A stretch of 64,000 nucleotides of DNA, taken from NCBI GenBank assembly GCA_907165065.1, contig OU015525.1:5458537-5522536 (forward strand). The letters run 5' to 3'. A model generated the notes under the pieces. That model saw nothing but the letters and a program-made list of their open reading frames with translations, was not told the DNA's origin and ran no database searches. The position numbers and the translations under genes are program-made. The stretch is from Caprimulgus europaeus. Lineage: Eukaryota > Chordata > Aves > Caprimulgiformes > Caprimulgidae. Positions within the stretch are counted from its first letter, which is position 1, and every line of letters starts with the position of its first letter. Shown here piece by piece: positions 59,756 through 64,000 of the stretch.

Positions 59756-62700
59756 CAAACTAAAGTCAAGTTTGCCTCAAGACTGGGAATTGCTAGAGAT
59801 GAAGAGCCTGAAAGCTTGTAAATGAGAATTATTTGCAATGAATTTCCACCCCCCACTGCATTATCCTTTCTGATGATGTTTGTGATTACAAGCCAAAATA
59901 ATCTGTACTTATTGTCACTCACGTTACAGTTGGCAATTAAGGTGGTGATTTGGTTTGGTTATTTCCTGTGTTCTATGATCGTGTATGGATTTCTGTAAAA
60001 GAACAATCCAACTGAAAAAATATGTGTGGGTACCTATTTGAAGAATATCACAGCTAAAAAACCCCAAACAAAACACAACCCAACAAACTCCTGTTTTATG
60101 ACTGTTTACTCAATTACACATCATTAGAGTCTTGTATATTTAGGAAGCAATGCTGCTATGTAACCCATTTCCTACCACCAGGAAGTAACTTGATTTACAA
60201 TTAAGAAAACTACTTTTTTTAGTAATATCAAAACTCTTAATGTGCTATTTTGGTGACATGTCATCTAATGTGTCATGTACTGAATAAAGTTTTGTCTTTT
60301 TTGGGAAATGATTCTACTGTAGTCTAGTCAAAGAATTTCATTTAATTACATGTGTAATACAATTCTGCCTTTTACTTAATTGGTCTCGCCTACGTTGTTT
60401 CTGCCTATTAGATGATAATTTAGCAATTTCCAATTTGTATATCCCTGAGGGAGGCTCAATGGGAATAAATGGGAGTAAAAAAAAAAATCTCTGCAGCTTT
60501 ATTGCTTGATTTACTGCTTGATGGTGTCTCTTAGTTGTATGGAAGAAGAGAAATGGAGAATAATAAGCAATAAAAAGGGAAATCTTTTGTATAAAAAGCT
60601 TAGTTTCAGAACAAAGCAGATTGTGTAATCTTTGCTTAGTATATTTGCAGTATTATTTGCTTAGTATAGGATATATAAAACCAATTTTAATAATAGATGC
60701 TTCCAATTTTCATATTAACCCTATAATCAGTTTATACCTGTATAACTGAATAAGTCAGAGCAAATCAGCACACGAGAAGGATTGGGGACTTCTCAGCTGT
60801 GGATGGGAAGGTTTAAAAAACTACTACACAATTCTGGGGTAGAATTTATCAGGTAGTACTTGCTTATCATTTTGGGATAATCTGACTCTGGGATTTGTTA
60901 TGTGAAATTATTCTTTGTAGATGGGAAAGATTTATTTTTTGTTTACAATTAAATTGTCTTAACGCTGTGTGTGTCACTATGTGTGCCCTTCTCTGGATTT
61001 GTTTGGGGGTTTTGGCTTCTTTGCAGGAACTGGGAATCAGGTGGGTCAGGATGGTTTTAAAAAAAAAAAAATAATTATGATCTACAGCAGGCAACTGCTC
61101 CAAAATGAGCTTTTTTCCATTTTAATGATTAAATAAATATAGACTTTTTAGCTGTAGTGTTCACATCTGAGGCTGGTGGCCATCTAGCTTCACCGCCCTT
61201 TCCCATGGGAGCTCACAGCTCTTGGAATAAGAGGGCAGCTGGCAGGGCAGGTATTTGGTAAGAGATGGCAGTTTCCAAATGGGAAGTTGCAGCAGTTGAG
61301 TTTTGGCTAAAATAACAAGGTATTCTAGAGCTGTGCTCATTTTCTTAGAGACTAATCAGGCAAATCATCCAACTCATGCAACACAGCAATATGTGGGGCA
61401 AAATGTGCAAAGGTAAATCAATATAAACATGATGAGATCCAAGTGAAGGCAATCTGAGCTCTGCATATTGCTGAAGTTGGATCCAGGGCTGCTAATGGCT
61501 GAGTATAATTGGCAATAGAAGCAACACCTTGGTTTATTAACCAGTATTTTCTGGGTGGAGGGGAGGTGCTTTCAGGTGATCATGTTAATATTCATTAAGG
61601 ACCCAACTGTTGATGAGAATTGGTAAGACCAATGTGGTCTTTCAGGCTGCTGCACTGCTCAGTGGAGAGTTTATTTTCTGAAGACAGCTTGTTTCTGAGC
61701 ACGCTTCTAATTACACGTTTAGGTGTTATTGGTGGAGGAAGCACTAAATACATTTCTCATACATACAGTATTTTGTGGGAAAAATATTGTTTAGGTGAAA
61801 ATTTTGTGTATGAGTGAGATGTGTATTATTTTTTTTAATAGTGCTGAGTAGTTGACTGCTGTGGAACCTTTACGCCTCCTCAGGTGAAGCTTACTCACTG
61901 GGAGCTGAGATTTATGGAGCATGATTAAAACTTCTTGTGCCCCTACTCATGTTTGTGAACATTATTCCTGGTAGTAGTTACAAAATAAGCTCTGTAGGTC
62001 AAAACTCAGGGACTGTGTTGCTACAGTTGGAGATGTTTGCTGATGTACTGGTGCTTTGGTTTCTTAAACTGATTATGTCTTAATTGTCTCCCACCTTTGC
62101 TCTTTGTCCAGCTAGTTTTATGTATGATGTCACTCACAAAACTTGCTTCTGGGACTTGAGAATTCATAATAAAATTTATACAACCCCTTTATATACTAAA
62201 GGAATCAATGAAGCTGTGGCAAAACAAACATTTTCAAGTCCATGAACTGGACTGACTTGAATACAAGACTCTTCAAGGAACTAACCAAGGAGTGTTCCAA
62301 ACAACTATTTTTTTAATGAAATCCAGAAACGTGAAGGTCACATGGGGGAAAGAAGTATCCAGGTTATACATCTGGGAGGGGAAATTATTTGGAAAAACAG
62401 TGACTTGGAAAAGAATTTGGTTAGCACAGTAAATCACCTCAAGGTGAACTCTTACTGCAGTGCTCTGAGAAAAGGGCAAATGTTATCTTTGTCTATAAAA
62501 AAGAAGACAATCAAGTAGATTGTACATTAATAATTCACTATGAATGTAAAGTCTAGTTGTAACTTGCAGTAACATGGCAAAATGTGTATACTTGTACACT
62601 GAGCATTCTGCATCCTATCATTTTACCCAAAAGCATGTTTGAATCCCTTCCTTTATGAAAAATTTGCACTTCCTTTATGAAGTTGTTCTGTGTAAAGCTC

Positions 62701-63821
62701 TATGTCGCTTATTTTCCTCTTGTGTTAGCAGTGAGATGGGCTGCTCATGTATGAATGATTTCTCCGTTGCAGAGACTGCTCTGGCGTGCCGAGCAGTGTT
62801 TAATTTCGAGCACTTAGTTTGGGTTTGACTAGGATCTCAGTATCTGTAGATAACTTTTCAGGTGTGTGCAACATGTTATGGTCAGATTCCTTTACATCAC
62901 CATCAATTGGATGATTTATTTGGGATGTTGAAGCTTTTTCTCTGAAGAGAATGTGAGTCAATGCTCCAGGTTTATCTTGTGCAAAAGGCTGTGAGACACC
63001 TCTGAGGGTCTTGGTGTCCTACATAGGTCCTACACAGACCCAACTCCACATGTACCAAACCACTGTGCCTTGGGACCAGCAACTCCCATCAGTGTTGGGA
63101 CAGGACACAGACCATGCTGTCAAGTGGAGGACAGTGCTCCTTACCAGTGTTTCTGGTTTCTCTGGAGTGTTCCAAAAGCAGAGGCACTTGGTGGTTTTGT
63201 CCCATGTTCCTTAATGCCAGGTGTGTGCAGAGTCAGAAGGAAGATAAGAGTTGGAGCTGGTGAGTACCTGGTTCCTCTACTTGAGGCCACCTGGCAGAGA
63301 TGCTCTGAATATAACAGAGATGCTTGCCTTATTCCACTGTATTTGTCTTAAAAATCATGAAAATTTGTATAAAGTGGAAAATATTCTCAGTCTTTTCCTG
63401 AGGAGTCTATGAGATCTGGAATCATGATGAGGCATGACTGTAGAATGAGATTTATTGGTCTTGTTTGTTATATCTGGCACAAAATTCCATGTTTTTAATT
63501 TCCATAGTTTTTTTTGAACTTTCTGTCATATAAAGACAATACTGAATTACACAAATGAGCAACTGAATATGAGCATACCTTTGGAAATTTATTTCTCTGA
63601 TTATTAATATTCCACTGAGAGAGGGGCAGGAGGTACAGTATGGTGTTATTTTGGATAAGGACAGGATTACATTCCTTGTGTAGTTCAGCTGCAATAAATA
63701 AAGGAAGAATATTCAACTCAATCTTCAAGTATTATCATGCTTAGGCTTTTCTGATTTCCTAATAGAGTAGATGATTGTTGATTATTAGTCTCTCATGGCC
63801 CATACAAAAATTATAGAGTAG
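59756..63821. other. TRAPPC9 intron, unique sequence
   Basis: About 4 kb without recognised repeats. It holds an A-rich tract near 61059-61071. The block 61370-61620 contains several transcription-factor-like AT motifs (ACTAATCAGG, GTAAATCAATATAAACAT, TTGGTTTATTAACC) but has no confirmed role. Small frames elsewhere have no resemblance to known proteins. Confidence 0.45.
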
Positions 63822-63843
63822 GTTGTTGTTGTTGTTGTTGTTG

Positions 63844-63920
<77 letters not shown>
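63822..63920. repeat. Compound microsatellite (GTT)9(ATT)24
   Basis: Nine GTT units (63822-63848) run without a break into twenty-four ATT units (63849-63920), 99 bp in all and without interruptions. The join probably arose by a G-to-A change in a GTT array that then expanded. The perfect ATT tract is long enough to be highly variable in length. Confidence 0.98.
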
Positions 63921-64000
63921 TCATTAAGTGGTGAACAGTTTTGCTACACAATGATGGCCATAGAAGTCCAAATGATTTAAATGGACAAGTGAAAAAAGAT

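Noticed and set aside
1..64000. CRISPR arrays, operons, prophage, integrons or bacterial systems
   Set aside because: Sequence is vertebrate intron with CR1 and spliced exons. No regularly spaced repeats with unique spacers are present.

Overview
This window is vertebrate nuclear DNA, almost certainly from a bird. It is AT-rich, intron-poor in genes, and carries about twenty pieces of CR1 (chicken repeat 1) non-LTR retrotransposons in both orientations. Most of the CR1 copies are cut short at the 5' end and finish in the typical short 3' tail built on ATTCTRTGA. Three solitary LTR-type repeats resemble LTRs common in neoavian genomes. The species cannot be named from the sequence alone.

Only two pieces of a host gene are recognisable, both on the + strand: an exon at 10122-10264 and an exon at 23302-23412. 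Both have canonical AG/GT borders, their phases fit, and the joined peptide matches the C-terminal third of TRAPPC9 (NIBP, the Trs120-like subunit of the TRAPP II trafficking complex). The whole window therefore reads as a TRAPPC9 interior: at least 10.1 kb of an upstream intron, a complete 13,037-bp intron between the two exons, and at least 40.6 kb of a downstream intron in which no further exon was found.

Layout by region. In 1-10121 the intron holds a 29-bp tandem repeat, CR1 pieces at 1870, 4340 and 7313 (the last about 1.4 kb long with a dead reverse transcriptase), and a perfect hairpin near 6870. In 10265-23301 there are an ancient CR1 (11630), three reverse-oriented CR1 3' ends (13067, 18324, 21331), a decayed LTR repeat (16321) and several palindromes. 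In 23413-64000 there are more CR1 pieces, two LTR repeats (29810 and 31790, the second with a 17-bp inverted repeat), a younger CR1 nested in an older one (47830-49085), a stop-poor stretch on the minus strand that may be decayed coding DNA (53337-54425), and a compound GTT/ATT microsatellite at the right edge.

There is no operon-like or multi-gene system here. The points most worth a second look are the inverted CR1 pair that flanks the first TRAPPC9 exon, the nested CR1, the hairpin changes, and the unexplained stop-poor block near 53.3-54.4 kb. No RNA gene, CRISPR array, promoter or CpG island could be supported. Repeat boundaries are estimates made by eye.
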